DNA of 64,000 nucleotides from Diphasiastrum complanatum. Lineage: Eukaryota > Streptophyta > Lycopodiopsida > Lycopodiales > Lycopodiaceae. Shown here piece after piece: positions 34,081 through 47,482 of the stretch. A model generated the notes under the pieces. The model had not been told where the DNA came from. It did no database searches and was given only the letters and a program-made list of their open reading frames with translations. The position numbers were made by a program, and so were the translations under genes. How positions within the stretch are numbered: position 1 is the first letter of the stretch; every line of letters starts with the position of its first letter. The DNA lies in the NCBI GenBank assembly GCA_029204225.1, contig CM055111.1, positions 18,310,668-18,374,667 on the forward strand, in the 5' to 3' direction.

Positions 34081-34890
34081 AGTTTTTTGATGCATTGTTA
34101 AGCAAGCACATTGAATAATTATTTTGAAACCTATGTTCCTTCAAACCTAAGTTCCTATAAGCACATCTATAGGCTTAACCAATGTAAAACATAAAGGTTG
34201 TGCCTTGTGATTGCACAACAGTGTGGAACTAGGAAAATATATGCAGAAACACGTATGAATGAGTGAGATCTAGTAGACAACACGAGCATCATATGATCAA
34301 ACTCTGAGTAGCATTACTGTTGATGTATTGATTTTTGATACATGTTATAAAACATGTACAAAGGCAAACAGTTTTATTTTCTGAAGATATAGCTTAGTAG
34401 ACATAAGAAAGAGCCAAATCTATAGTAACAGGCACTCATCCGACTGGATTAATAATTCACAAATTGGTGGAAGAACATGGTTCAATAAAGTTAGCAACAC
34501 CTTAAACTATCACAAAATATTATGCATATGTAAATGGTCAGATGTTCCTTAACTTACAGAAGAAGCTAGATCATCTTCCATGAGGTCCTTTGCCAGTCCA
34601 AAATCTCCTGCAAGATCTTCAAGAAGCCTTTAGATACTAATTCTACAAGCTGTGATACTAAGATACTATACTTATCACTATCAACCTTAATTTTGTGATA
34701 ACTCAAAACCACATGCAAATAAATTTCATGGAAATCTTGCAGCTTATAAGTGGCCATATTCAGATTACAACAAATGGAGATCCCTGAATGTTAGCTATTG
34801 CATCAGAAATATATACGTTATATTGAATAATCTACTTTTGCCTAACAGACTATGAGAAGCTACAACTTACATTCTACATGAAACTGAAGA
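34081..34890. other. No secure gene; one short minus-strand frame
   Basis: A 63-codon minus-strand frame (34566-34757) begins MATYKLQDFHEIYLHV and is amphipathic. It has no recognisable domain and no extension across a clear intron, so I do not call it a gene. Confidence 0.35.
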
Positions 34891-34899
34891 TATGCATAT

Positions 34900-35405
34900 A
34901 TTACGGCCAATTTTCACCACTTATCAACAATCAATGACAAGGAACCGGATGGATGCCAACCAATTGATGATCACAATTGGTGACCTAATTTCTTAGTATA
35001 AATAGCTGTTCATATTCATACAGTTTTCATTATCAATCAAAAGAAACATTTTGAATAGTTAGCTCTCTCTCTCTCAAGCCTGCGAGCTTGAACACTCCTG
35101 AGCATTCTAGCTCACTTCTTAGAGTTGTTTTAGAGATTGCTATTGCACAAATGCTTATCAGCATTGCGCTTAATTCAGACTTTCATTTTAGTCGCTCAGA
35201 GATAACATAGAGTACGCGGCTTTCGATCTGCAACTTTTTTGGTTTCATACTGAATCAATACTATCTTTTATTGCGATCAACTTCGTCTCAGAATGTATGT
35301 GTTTCTGTAGTTCTTCGCGACTAATTATTTGTCTTGTGATTCGTGACTGATTTTTTGTCGAGCATTTCGCGACAAATTAATTGTTTGGCTACGTAATCAC
35401 TACAC
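34900..35405 (+). promoter_or_regulatory. LTR-like segment with TATA box
   Basis: GTATAAATAGC near 34998 is followed by a CT-rich initiator-like stretch (AGCTCTCTCTCTCTC, about 35060). Runs with CGCGACTAATTATTTG and CGCGACAAATTAATTG follow. The look is that of an LTR promoter, but no flanking coding sequence or second copy is present to prove it. Confidence 0.35.
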
Positions 35406-35469
35406 ATGTTAGAATTTGTCAATTTTTACTTGAATGACACTGAAAGAATATGTGTGATTTGCAATTGGA

Positions 35470-35691
35470 TTATTGGACTAGTTCCAACCAGAATATGATG
35501 AGAGGATACCATGTACATGCACACAATGCAAAGGCCTTAGGATTCGGACAAGGAGGATTGTCAACGATCATATTTAGGCCAATGGAGTGCACACAGAGAA
35601 TCCAAGAGTATGAGAGGTAAACTCTGTAAAGTTTTTTTTGGAAATGTTTTAATCTTTGACACTTATGACACTTCAAGTATAGTTTGGCCAA
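35470..35691 (-). pseudogene. Possible gypsy integrase scrap
   Basis: The minus-strand frame has CHKCQRLKHF followed by a WILCVHSIGLNMI-like stretch. This resembles the spacing of a gypsy integrase zinc finger (CxxCQ) and the first catalytic block (IGMDLI). The similarity is weak, and no other pol sequence adjoins it. Confidence 0.25.
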
Positions 35692-35730
35692 TAAATATTG
35701 AGCGATAGGATGAGTGCCACGATACTTTAA

Positions 35731-35949
35731 GTTAATCTCTCACTTGCTTCTAAAAGAAAAAATCCAAATAGAATAATTAGATGAAGTTAATCTCTCGCTT
35801 GCTTCTAAAAGGAAAATCCAAATAGAATAATTAGATGAAGTTAATCTCTCACTTGCTTCTAAAAGGAAAAATCCAAATAGAATGATTAGATGAAGTTAAT
35901 CTCTCACTTGCTTCTAAAAGAAAAAATCCAAATAGAATGATTAGATGTA
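35731..35949. repeat. Tandem array, four 54-55 bp units
   Basis: The units start at 35731, 35786, 35840 and 35895, each with GTTAATCTCTCACTTGCTTC or a one-base variant and ending ATTAGATGAA or TGTA. A truncated fifth copy (GTTAATCTT) follows. Confidence 0.9.
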
Positions 35950-35997
35950 GTTAATCTTGATTTCCATATCCAATCACCCATAATAGACTCATTCACG

Positions 35998-38190
<2,193 letters not shown>

Positions 38191-38197
38191 TTCTTTT

Positions 38198-38710
38198 TCA
38201 ACAAGCAAAGATTGGATATTTAGTAGCCCGTTGGAGGAGCATGTGCTTGTGAAAGAAGTTAACTTGCTTACCTTTTTCATCATAAGTGAGTCTCAAAGGT
38301 TGTTGCCTTTGCCTTGATGTCATCCTTGGCTTTTGATTTGCAGTAGGCTCTTCAACATCAACATCCAAAGTATCATCTAAAACATCCGCCAAGACCTCTA
38401 ATTAGGATTGAGCGTCGAGAACACAATAAGAGAGTGCAGTGGACGAAACCGTCCCAACCAAACCTAGACCGTCCGATCTAGCCCCCAAGCACTAGGGAGT
38501 ATGGCAAATCTCTAAGATAGAAAGCGCTTACCAATCCGATAGCATAACGACCGCAAACTCTAGATACTCACCTCACTATATCCAATAGATATACCTTTCC
38601 TTGAAGATGGATCCTCCTTGGTCCTTTCATCAAGTTGACACTCGACCTCCTCTTGAATAGCATCTCAAAAGGTGTCCTTCCATCCAAAATAATACTCGGC
38701 CACCTATTGC
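38198..38710 (-). pseudogene. Copia I, right half (integrase C-terminus and linker)
   Basis: From 38710 down, the minus strand reads on from an integrase at LCNRWPSIILDGRTPFEMLF, then in another frame ERTKEDPSSRKGISIGY. A 167-base GT-AG-bounded segment (about 38400-38567) follows, then a linker with PLRLTYDEKGK (38392-38198), the counterpart of PSRLTY in A and B. The upper end is cut by an LTR end (CCCCATAA) followed by ATTTC. The left half of the same integrase, ending ...GCTAATTTC before an LTR start, lies at 60606-62412 on the plus strand. Confidence 0.75.
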
Positions 38711-39416
38711 ACAAGAAATTTATGGGGCAAGGGAGATAGAAGAATGTGAACGGATAAGAGAGCATGAATATTGCGGAACAGCTCTCCCGTTACAATCAGT
38801 TGCTTGATGCAAAAACAATCTAATAGAAAGCTTATGCAAAATATAATCACAGCTTAAGTATTCTAATTGGCCAACAGGATCTTAAAAATTAGTTCATACT
38901 CACAAAAATGAGAGTACAGTCCACCGAAGATATTAGAAATGGTTTGTGTGTGGCATTACTGGAAAATGGGTTCAATGTGAAGTTTGGTTATGAATTAGAT
39001 GGAAAGAGCAATATGATATCGTGAGTTTCTTTGGAATCAAAGACAACCATCGTCTAATCAGAAGTTGAGGAGTCGTAGACGTCCGTGTTCTGAAATAGAT
39101 GGAAAGAGCAGTACGATATCGCGAGTTTCCTAGGCATCAAACACAACCATCGTCTAATCAGAAATTGAGGAGTCATAGACATCCGTGTTCTGATCAGAGT
39201 GAGTAAACAAGCGCGATCAAACAACAATAAAGTGCATTCAATCACAACAAGCATTCATCTACATTATACATAGATAGAAAAGCATGCTGCTGCTATATTA
39301 CACTGAAGCACAATAATATAGCAATTACAACCAAAATGACGGCATATCTGGGAGTCTCAAATAATATGTCTAATGGACGGAGGGTCTCATAATCTATGCT
39401 CGGATGATCTATTTAT
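38711..39416 (-). repeat. 3' piece of an LTR of the K family (inserted in copia I)
   Basis: On the minus strand this matches the LTR of element K from its position 43498 to its end (44092), with landmarks such as TCTTCGGTGGACTGTAC and CTTGCCCCAT. A 100-bp stretch is duplicated in tandem (39001-39100 and 39101 to about 39193). The 5' 900 bases of the LTR are missing here and found at 62413-63289. Confidence 0.85.
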
Positions 39417-41425
39417 GTCCAAAGTCAAGTGAAAAGTGACTTGGTTTGTAGCTGGCCATTCCATATTTTTTCAGCACATTGTTGAGATATCATTGCTGAC
39501 TGATGAAAATCAATCTGTTGGGTCGATCTCATTGGATTTGGATTTGGATTTCGAGACAGTAGTGGGCTCGACCAATGTCACTCATTTTATACTCCTGGGA
39601 TAGCATGCATTTCGATCCCTTCATCAGATTCAGATCAATACTGAATAGAAGTGTATCATCTACATATAGAATAATGATGATGAAGTAATCTGATACAGAC
39701 TTGAAGTAGGCATTCGAGTCTGTTGAGTTTGAAATAAAACCATTCTCGATCAAAAATACATTGATTTTTTGGAGCCAAGCTCTAGGTGACTGTTTCAACC
39801 CGTAGAGTGCCTTGTGAATTTTGCATACAAGGTGCTCCTTGCCCCTGAGCTTGTATCCTTCTGACTATGACATGTAGATCTCCTCTTCGATAGCCCTGTT
39901 GAGGAAGGTAGTCTAGGCATCCATTTGGTGGACTTCAAGATCGGTTGTAGCTGCAAAGGAGAGTAGTAGATGGATCGAAGCATGCTTAATGACAAGGCTG
40001 AAGGTCTCTAGATAATCCAGATCTGAAATTTGGGAGTAGTCTTTGGCAACAAGTCTAGCCTTGTATCGATTTAATTTTCCTTCAGCATCATACTTCGCTT
40101 TGAATATCCATTTGTATGGAATTGGATTTTGATCCTTTGACAGCTCGGTAATAGTCCATGTTTGATTCTCGATGAGATAATCAAATTCAGTGTCCATTTT
40201 GGTTTGCACTAGTCAGCATCAGGTGTCGACATTGCCTCTGAAACAATGTTTGGTTCCTGCACAAAGTAATAGGCTGGATCATCCACGAATAAGGATGGAG
40301 GATGTCTGGATCAGTTCAATCTTCTAGGTTGAACTTTGATCCTCTGAGATGGTTCGATTTGTCGAGGGTCTATCACTTTGTCGGAGTCAGAGTCAAGTTA
40401 TTAATCAATGCTGAGTTCCAAATTGTTGGCTCTGGTAGAGGAAATCGATGGAGCTTTTCCTTTGTGGTCGACGAATCGGTCTTCCACAAAAATGACCTCT
40501 CTACTAGTGAATGCCTTCTCGATATCCAGATTGTAAAGCTTGTATGCCTTGTGGTTTGGGGAATAGCTGATGAAAGTCATTTTTCTACTCTTGTCATCTA
40601 GTTTTCTTCTTAGATCTTCAGGGATCTGAGCGAAAGCGATGCATCCAGACACTCAAATACTTTTGAATGATGGTTTCGATCCTGTCCACACCTCATAAGG
40701 TGTCTTGCCATTCAAGGTTTTGGTAATGGATCAATTTTACAAATAGACAGCTGAAGTAATAGCTTCTGCCCAAATTTTCTTTGGAAGAGAGGCATGGGCC
40801 ATCATGCTCTTGGCACTTTTGATGAGTGTCTGATTCTTCTATTCAACTATACCATTGGACTGGTTGTATTTTTGATGTATTTCGCTGGCCTTGTAGCACT
40901 CCTTAAATTTTGTGGAAATATACTCCCCCCCTCCATCTGTGCATAGAGACTTGATCTTCCTCTGGGTCTGATTTTCTGCAAACACCTTGAACTACTTGAA
41001 GAATTTGAATGCTTCGAATTTGTTCTTCAAAAAGTAAATAGCAGTCCTTCGTGAGAAGTCATCGATGAAGGTTAGGAAATAGAGAGCTCTCCCTGTCGAA
41101 GCAGTCTGCATCAGGCCACAAATGTCGCTATGTACAAGGCCAAGCAAGCCTTTGGAAGTATAAACTGAATCTGAAGTAAAAGGGCTTCTAGCATGCTTGT
41201 TGATAATACAACTTTCGCACGGAGAAGTTGGCTTGCTAATAGACAACAGATCTTGTACTAGACTCTGAGCAGACATTTGCTGAATACTATTGAAATTAAG
41301 GTGGCCAAGTCTAAAATGCCATAGCATATCAGTTGATTCAGAAGTGGCTGTGTGAAGGCTTGAATGTTAGAAGAGTAGCAGTGGCTAAGTTTGTAAAGAT
41401 AGCTACTTCTTCTTCCGTAGGCTAG
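39417..41425 (-). pseudogene. Copia J: integrase to RT fragment
   Basis: Pieces in order are the pre-integrase and zinc finger with MLWHFRLGHLNFNSIQ and CESCIINKHARSPF, the first integrase block LVHSDICG (41327-40992), a later segment ending in a copia linker (40652-40401), and RT in two overlapping frames (40209-39795) with PYKWIFKAKYD and LVAKDYSQ. The RT palm has ILYVDDTLLFS (39798-39529). RT sequence continues to about 39417 and stops abruptly at the LTR piece. Frameshifts and stops are numerous. Gag, protease and RNase H are absent. Confidence 0.85.
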
Positions 41426-41429
41426 AACC

Positions 41430-41690
41430 TTATGGTGTCAAAAAGGGATCTATCTTCAATAAAACCATATTCACTCTTGGAAAAGTGGGAGGAGAGGAGA
41501 GGAGAGGGGCAATCCTTCTAGTAATGGCTTTCGCTACGATCTTGTAAGAGGTGTTTAGCATAGTTAGAGGGTGGTAATTAGATATTCTAGTGGGCATCTC
41601 AGATTTGGGAATAAGTTTAATAAGTCCTTGGGAGGAGGAGGAGAATGAACTCTTAGGTATCACAGTGTTGGTGGCAAGAAAAAAATGCAT
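41430..41690 (-). pseudogene. LINE (non-LTR) reverse transcriptase fragment
   Basis: The minus strand has GLIKLIPKSEMPTRISNYHP followed by LTMLNTSYKIVAKAI. This is the well-known N-terminal RT block of plant LINEs (LIPKxxxPxxxxxxRPIxLLNxxYKIxAK). It adjoins copia J directly and is only 87 residues long. Confidence 0.8.
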
Positions 41691-42094
41691 TTATTTCAAA
41701 AGTATTGCTTTAGCTTTGTGTGTGAGTTTTATACATATAGAATGTAAAGTAGATTATTGTTTATGAAAGTGACATGTGACATGTTACAAAATCTTGAATT
41801 CCATCAAACTTTGCAAAAGCAATTTACAGCTCATAAAATGACCATAAAGAATTTTGGGAAGCATATTGCACCTTGTAAAATGTCAAAATCTGTGGGCCAT
41901 AAAAATATTTTTAGCCATAATTAAATTCCAAGACAATCTTTTACACTTGGGAAAATGCTTTTTAGTGACCCTTGCACCCAACAGATATTAAATTATGGCT
42001 TCTCCTAATGACCTAGCCACTTTTTTATAGGAATTTTACTAGGTGCAAAGATCACTAGAAAATATCATTCTCCAATAATATGTAAGTATTTTAC

Positions 42095-42514
42095 TTGGAA
42101 CATTCATTTGTCTTGTTGAAGAGCACTAAAAACAATGTTGAAAACAATATTGCCAACTTGTTAAACATTATTACTAAATTTGAGTCAAATACGGGCAATT
42201 TCCTAATGTCTAAAAATGATAAAAGGAAAACACTACCCTTTTCGATCTGCCAATATATTCATCTTTCATCAAACATGCCTATTTTCAATTTATGCGAGGT
42301 CGTTATTTCACAGGTCATTGCAGCAATGTACTGTTGTAGTGATCAAAACATTTTCATTGAGAAAGTACAAACGTTGATCAATGTTTTTCAAAAGAAAGGC
42401 TTTATGAGGCATAAATTGTGCAAAATTGTCACCAATATCTTTAAGAATAATCAATTCCCCAGGTTAAACTATGACTTACCTGATGATACTAAGCTTTTTT
42501 TGGCAGATATTTAG
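42095..42514 (+). CDS. Unassigned 139-aa frame
   Basis: The frame is open and rich in Asn, Lys, Ile and Phe. The stretch VQTLINVFQKKGFMRHKLCK is vaguely like the thumb region of some reverse transcriptases (KxGYPxxxI type), and I would not go further. Bases 41691-42094 before it have no gene. The frame ends 75 bases before the LTR of element K. No splice sites or partner exons were found. Confidence 0.3.
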   Translation: MEHSFVLLKSTKNNVENNIANLLNIITKFESNTGNFLMSKNDKRKTLPFSICQYIHLSSNMPIFNLCEVVISQVIAAMYCCSDQNIFIEKVQTLINVFQKKGFMRHKLCKIVTNIFKNNQFPRLNYDLPDDTKLFLADI

Positions 42515-42588
42515 CATCCCCCCTCTCAGGGGTGCTAACTGACCCCTGAGACTCACTGCTAACTACAAGACGGTTGGTGGGTTCTCTC

Positions 42589-44092
42589 CATTGGAATTTA
42601 AGCCCACAGTGCCTCCTTGGTGAATGACTATTTTCTATTTCAAGATTCTTCCTGCACGTTTATGGATCATTTATATAGGGTCAGGTGTAACCAACTTTGG
42701 TTGTACGTTTGCTCATCTGATACTTGTAGAATTCATAACTTAGATAGCCAAACTATTTGAAGAACGTCTACAAACGGGCTTCTGGTTGATCTCCAGCAAA
42801 AGGGTAACCAATCCTATCATAATTTCAAATTCAGATGTTAAGTTCAATAACTTGAAGTCATTGAAGACCTGGCCATATTCAATGACTTCCACGAATTAGC
42901 ATTTAGAACAAGTCTGTAGAAATACACTATGTTTTCAACAGTTTGTAGAATTACACTAAGTGTCGCAACATCTGCAGAAATACACTAAGTGTCGCAACAA
43001 TCTGCAAAAATGAACTATGTTTTCAACAGCTTTGGTGTTTTTGCATTTCCCTGAAATGCGACACTTGCATAGTTCAAAAGTTTAACTTATGCACAGTTCA
43101 AAATTCAACTGTTTTTAACACCTTCAGCTTTTTCGCATTTTTCCAAAAATGCGAAGAGAGAGAAAATTCCCAAACGTCATCTATTTTCATGAGTTAAACT
43201 GTTTTAAAGACACCTTCACCTTTTTATGGACACCTTCACCTTCGGCTTTTTGTGAAAAAATGTGAAGAGAGAGAAAGTCCCAAAGGTCGTCTATTTTCAA
43301 TGAGGAACGTTCCCAGACACTTCCCGAATTTGTGAAGTAGGAGAATTGCGACGTCCTCGTCCGCATCAACATTCCCTGATTCGTTGACCGTGTGCACAAT
43401 GTATAGTTGTCACACAAGCCAAATACTTCCAAGTACAATGGCTTGCCTAATTAGATGACAAACATTTATTGTAGTTAATACATGGATGCAATCTATAAAT
43501 GGATTATCCCAGCACAATCTACTTGATGATCCATCCATGAGATGAATGATTTTGAGCCTCCCAGTTACACCATCATTCTGGTTGTAACAGTCATTTGTTG
43601 TGCTCTAGTATAATATAACAACTATATGCTCTTCTATCTGTATATAACGTAGATGAATGCTTATTGTGATTTGAATGCACTTCATTGTTGTTTGATAAAA
43701 TTTGTTCACTCACTCAGATCAGAACCCGGACGTCTACAACTCTTCAGTTTTTGATCAGACGATGGCTATCTTTGACGTCTGAGGAACTTGCACTGTCATA
43801 CTGCTCTTTCAAACTATTTTTTGAACTAAACTTCTCATTGAAATTTGATCTATAGTAATACCTCAAACTATTTCTAATATCTTCGGTGGACTGTACGCAT
43901 TATGTTTTTGTGAATATAAGTTAATTTTTAAGATCATGTTGGACAATAGAACGATTAAGCTGTGACTAACCTAGCATAAATAATCTACTAGACTATTTTT
44001 GCATCTAGCAGCTGATTGTAGAGGGAGAGCTATTCCGCAAATATTCTTGCTCTCTTTTTTGTTCGTGTTCTCCATTCTCCCTTGCCCCATCA
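42589..44092 (+). repeat. 5' LTR of copia K (1504 bp)
   Basis: The start is CATTGGAATTTAAGCCCACA, with the expected TG mutated to CA. The end is CTTGCCCCATCA, three bases before a primer-binding site. It is the fullest copy of this LTR in the window and the reference for the two pieces at 38711-39416 and 62413-63289. A TATATAA motif is near 43640. Confidence 0.85.
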
Positions 44093-44160
44093 GATTGGTA
44101 TAAGAGCATAGCTCAAATAAATTGAGAGATTAAGTTTGTTCTATTTGTATTACTGTTAAT

Positions 44161-45273
44161 TTGTCTCACATTGGTAGCTCTTCATTTTCATCATCCAACG
44201 AAGCTAGAATCATTGACAAGTTCAATGGATTTAACTTCTACATCTGGAAGTTAAAACTTCGGATGATGTTGATAGATAGAGATCTTTGGAATCTAGTAGA
44301 AGGTTCTGACCTAAAACCAGAAGATGGTGATCAAGCAAAGACATGAAAGATCAAAGATGATATATTAGATTTGTTATCAAATATCTATGAGACTCATGAT
44401 GTAACCACTAGATTACATCTTAGAAGGAAGTTTTTTACTCTTAGCATGTCTGATTCTACTGCCATCACTTCTCACATCAATAACTTCAAATCTGTATTGG
44501 ATCAATTATCAGCTGTAGGATGTGCCATTTAAGATGATGATGTCGTTATCACCTTGCTTTCTTCTCTTCCAAAGTAATATGAATACTTTGTGGTGATGAT
44601 CTCCACACAACCCGACCTCAATCTTCAAAAGGTGATCGGTCATCTTCTTCAAGAAGAAATGCGGAGAAAGACCAGTGACCTATCCATCAAAGACAAATCC
44701 ATGGCCCTGTACACCAAGAAGAAAGACTATTCCAAGGCCAAGAATCAAGTGCAGAAGCAGCAACAGTAGAACCCTCACACTCAAGGTGAGAACAGTGGAT
44801 CACGTAAGAAGCTCTTCTATAGATATTGCAAGAGAGCCAATCACAACATCAAGGAGTGTCGCATCCGTATCTACAATGAGACAAATAAGCAACAACAGTA
44901 GTAGCCAAACTCCTCCAATGCGACAAAATTTAAGGAACAAGATACACACCTATTAATGGCTTACAACAGTGGCAACAAAGACCACGATAGCTGGTACTTG
45001 GACAGTGACGCTACCCAACACATGACCTGTCGCAAGGAATGGTTTATCGAGTATGCAGCTTACAACAGAGATCAATTCATCTACCTCGGAGATTCAAGCA
45101 CCATACGCGTGGAAAGCAAAGGGATAGTCAAAATCACTTTCAACAATGATCTTTCTATTTATGTCACCAATGTTCTTCACATACCTCAATTGTCAAAGAA
45201 CCTGTTGTCAGTTTCTAAAATGCGTGATGAGGACTACACTGTTACTTTCTCATCTGAACAGTATACAATCTTC
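44161..45273 (+). pseudogene. Copia K gag and protease
   Basis: Gag begins near 44161 with a copia N-terminal domain (FNGFNFYIWKLKLRMML) and continues through several stop codons to a degenerate knuckle (RANHNIKEC). Protease follows (44956-45273), with WYLDSDATQHMT. The usual DSG is DSD here, so the active-site Gly is lost. The frame LLSVSKMRDEDYTVTF then leads into the insertion point of element L. Confidence 0.8.
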
Positions 45274-45713
45274 GATGATGAAGAAACAAAATGTTTCTGT
45301 TACCAAAGCTCTACTAGCTCTTGACTCCCAATTTGATGAAAGATATGAAAACGAAATGTTCGCGAACAACAAGAACAACAGGAGAAGGTCAAACGACATG
45401 AAAGGAAAATGTTCGCGACACAATAGAAGAAGGTCAAACGATGTGAAATGACACAAAACTCTTTGCAACACAAAACCCTTCATGCTCCAAAGGACCAGGA
45501 AGATCAAACAAGTACCATGAAGTACTACTCCATGATATGATATGGTGACGTCAGCAGAAGAGCGTTAGGACGTGTCTAATCCGTCGCTCTTGTAATGTAT
45601 GATTAGTTATAGATTGTTAAGTCTATCTAGTCAAAAATGTTTCTCTAAATATATGCAATTGCTAGATGCATCAAATATACACAGACACAGATAGACAAAA
45701 TATAGAACAGAAA

Positions 45714-45786
45714 AGTCCGCTAGTGAGCGAGACAATTTTGTAAGCAGGATCCATGGAGATCCAAGAAGTCCGCTAGTAAGCGAGAC
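45714..45786 (+). repeat. Internal direct repeat in the LTR of element L
   Basis: AGTCCGCTAGTGAGCGAGAC (45714-45733) recurs with one change at 45767-45786. The same pair is present in the other LTR near 47965-48030. Confidence 0.85.
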
Positions 45787-46269
45787 ACTATTCATGGGAG
45801 AACATCGCTTTTGTCACGCCAATGCACTGTGTGGGTCTATCACACAGTGCTTGAAACCAAGAGGATCAATAGACAACGTTGTATCAACTATGCACATATC
45901 ATTCTGAATTTTGTCTGATCTTGATTGAATTATTGTTTGCTATTGTTCATGTATCTCATTCACTTGTTTTATCTATTCCACACATTGGTTCAATCTTGTT
46001 GAATGCTGAATTAATTTATAACATAGGTCAACAATGTCTGTCTACATTCTGGTGAATTGTAGGAATGATATAGTAGGCAATGACCAACAACCATCCGAAT
46101 TGATCTCATTCGCGATTGTTTCACTTCATGTTTTGTTTTCGATTCGCGATTTTTTCGCTCTCTGATATCAGAGCCTGTCATAGTCTGACATAGCCACAAA
46201 ACTATGAGATCCATGAGGCAAAGCATTCATGACAAAAAACCATTAACAAGTGAGAACATAGTTCACAAC

Positions 46270-47015
46270 AATGGCTTCAATAAGCAGTATACAATCAAAG
46301 ATCTGCACAATCCTTAACTCATCAGGATCTAACTTCCTAGCATGGAAGGTCAAGACCTCTCTTATACTAAAGGGAGAAGGATTATTTCCCTAGGTGGATG
46401 GAACCGAGGAGATGCCTACAATTACATATACACTCTCCAATGCAAGAGAGATGTGAGATACTTTACTCACAAAATTTCAGACAAAATCACACAATCAGTT
46501 CACGTTTCTTGAAGATCAGCTGACAAACCTGCAATGGGATGGCAAAGACCTCACCTCCTTTATCAGAAAGATGAAGGATCTAATCCTTTCATTGCACAAT
46601 TTTGTAGCAGAGAATGCAGTATCAGCAGAGAAACAGCTCACCTATCTATTAAGAGCTTTACCAAGATCCTTCCAGACAACCCAAACGCTGCTAGCAAAGG
46701 ATCTAGCTATGACACTCTAAAAGACAATGATCAAGATTCAAGAAGAAGTTGAAGATCGTGAGCATCTTGATCACAAGGATGCTTCTGACCAAGCTCTCTA
46801 CAACAACAAGGAGAAGACAAAGAAGTAGTTCAAGCCTAAGAGGGAGTCAGACCGAAAGCATGATCGAGACCAGCAAGTAGAAGGAGCCAACAGAGGCAAA
46901 TGGAAAAACAAAGAGAAGCCAAAATAGCAGAATGGCGACAAGAAGACATGCGTGAGATGCAAATGCAAAGGACATACTATCGATTCGTGTTGGCTAAATC
47001 TGAAAATTGAGTGTA
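46270..47015 (+). pseudogene. Copia L gag
   Basis: The sequence encodes a copia gag with NSSGSNFLAWKVKTSL, an LTSFIRKMKDLILSL block and a CCHC knuckle (CVRCKCKGHTIDSCW, near 46950). At least five stop codons interrupt it. Confidence 0.8.
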
Positions 47016-47039
47016 TCGTGTTATTCTTGTGATGCATGG

Positions 47040-47482
47040 TTCCATATGCTTTCATATAGTGATGCTAGTTGGGCATCTCTCAAGGATGACTACAAAAGTT
47101 TCTCAGGAGGATGCACCATTGTAGCAGGAGCAGCAATTCTCTAGGTCATCAAAAAGCAGACCATCGTGGCTCAATCATTTGGTGAAGCAGAATACGTAAC
47201 AACAACAAAGATGGCCAATGAAATCAGTTGGCTCAAATAGTTCTTTGATGAACTAGGTGAAACGAGAAATGAACCTCTGATTTTGCAGATGGAAAATACA
47301 TCCACAATACACCTGACAAAGGATCTCGTGTTTCACTCAAGAAAGAAACACATTGCAATCAAGTACCACTTGATAAGGGATCCGATCGAAAAGAAGAAGC
47401 TGCAGACTACTTTCATTGGAACGAAGAAGGCGGTTGTTGACATCTTCACAAAGGCCTTAGACAAAGGTCTGTTCGAGAAATA
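47040..47482 (+). pseudogene. Copia L RNase H C-terminal part and pol tail
   Basis: Directly after the gag remnant the sequence continues with SYSDASWASLKDD, FGEAEYVTTTKMANEISWLK, HSRKKHIAIKYHLIRD and VVDIFTKALDKGL. Protease, integrase and RT are deleted. The SDASWASLKDD segment is nearly identical in wording to copia E, so E and L belong to one family. Confidence 0.88.

Noticed and set aside
42589-44092. Possibility that the K LTR itself is the source of the split insertion
   Set aside because: K's LTR is complete and followed by its own primer-binding site and gag, so it is a separate copy.
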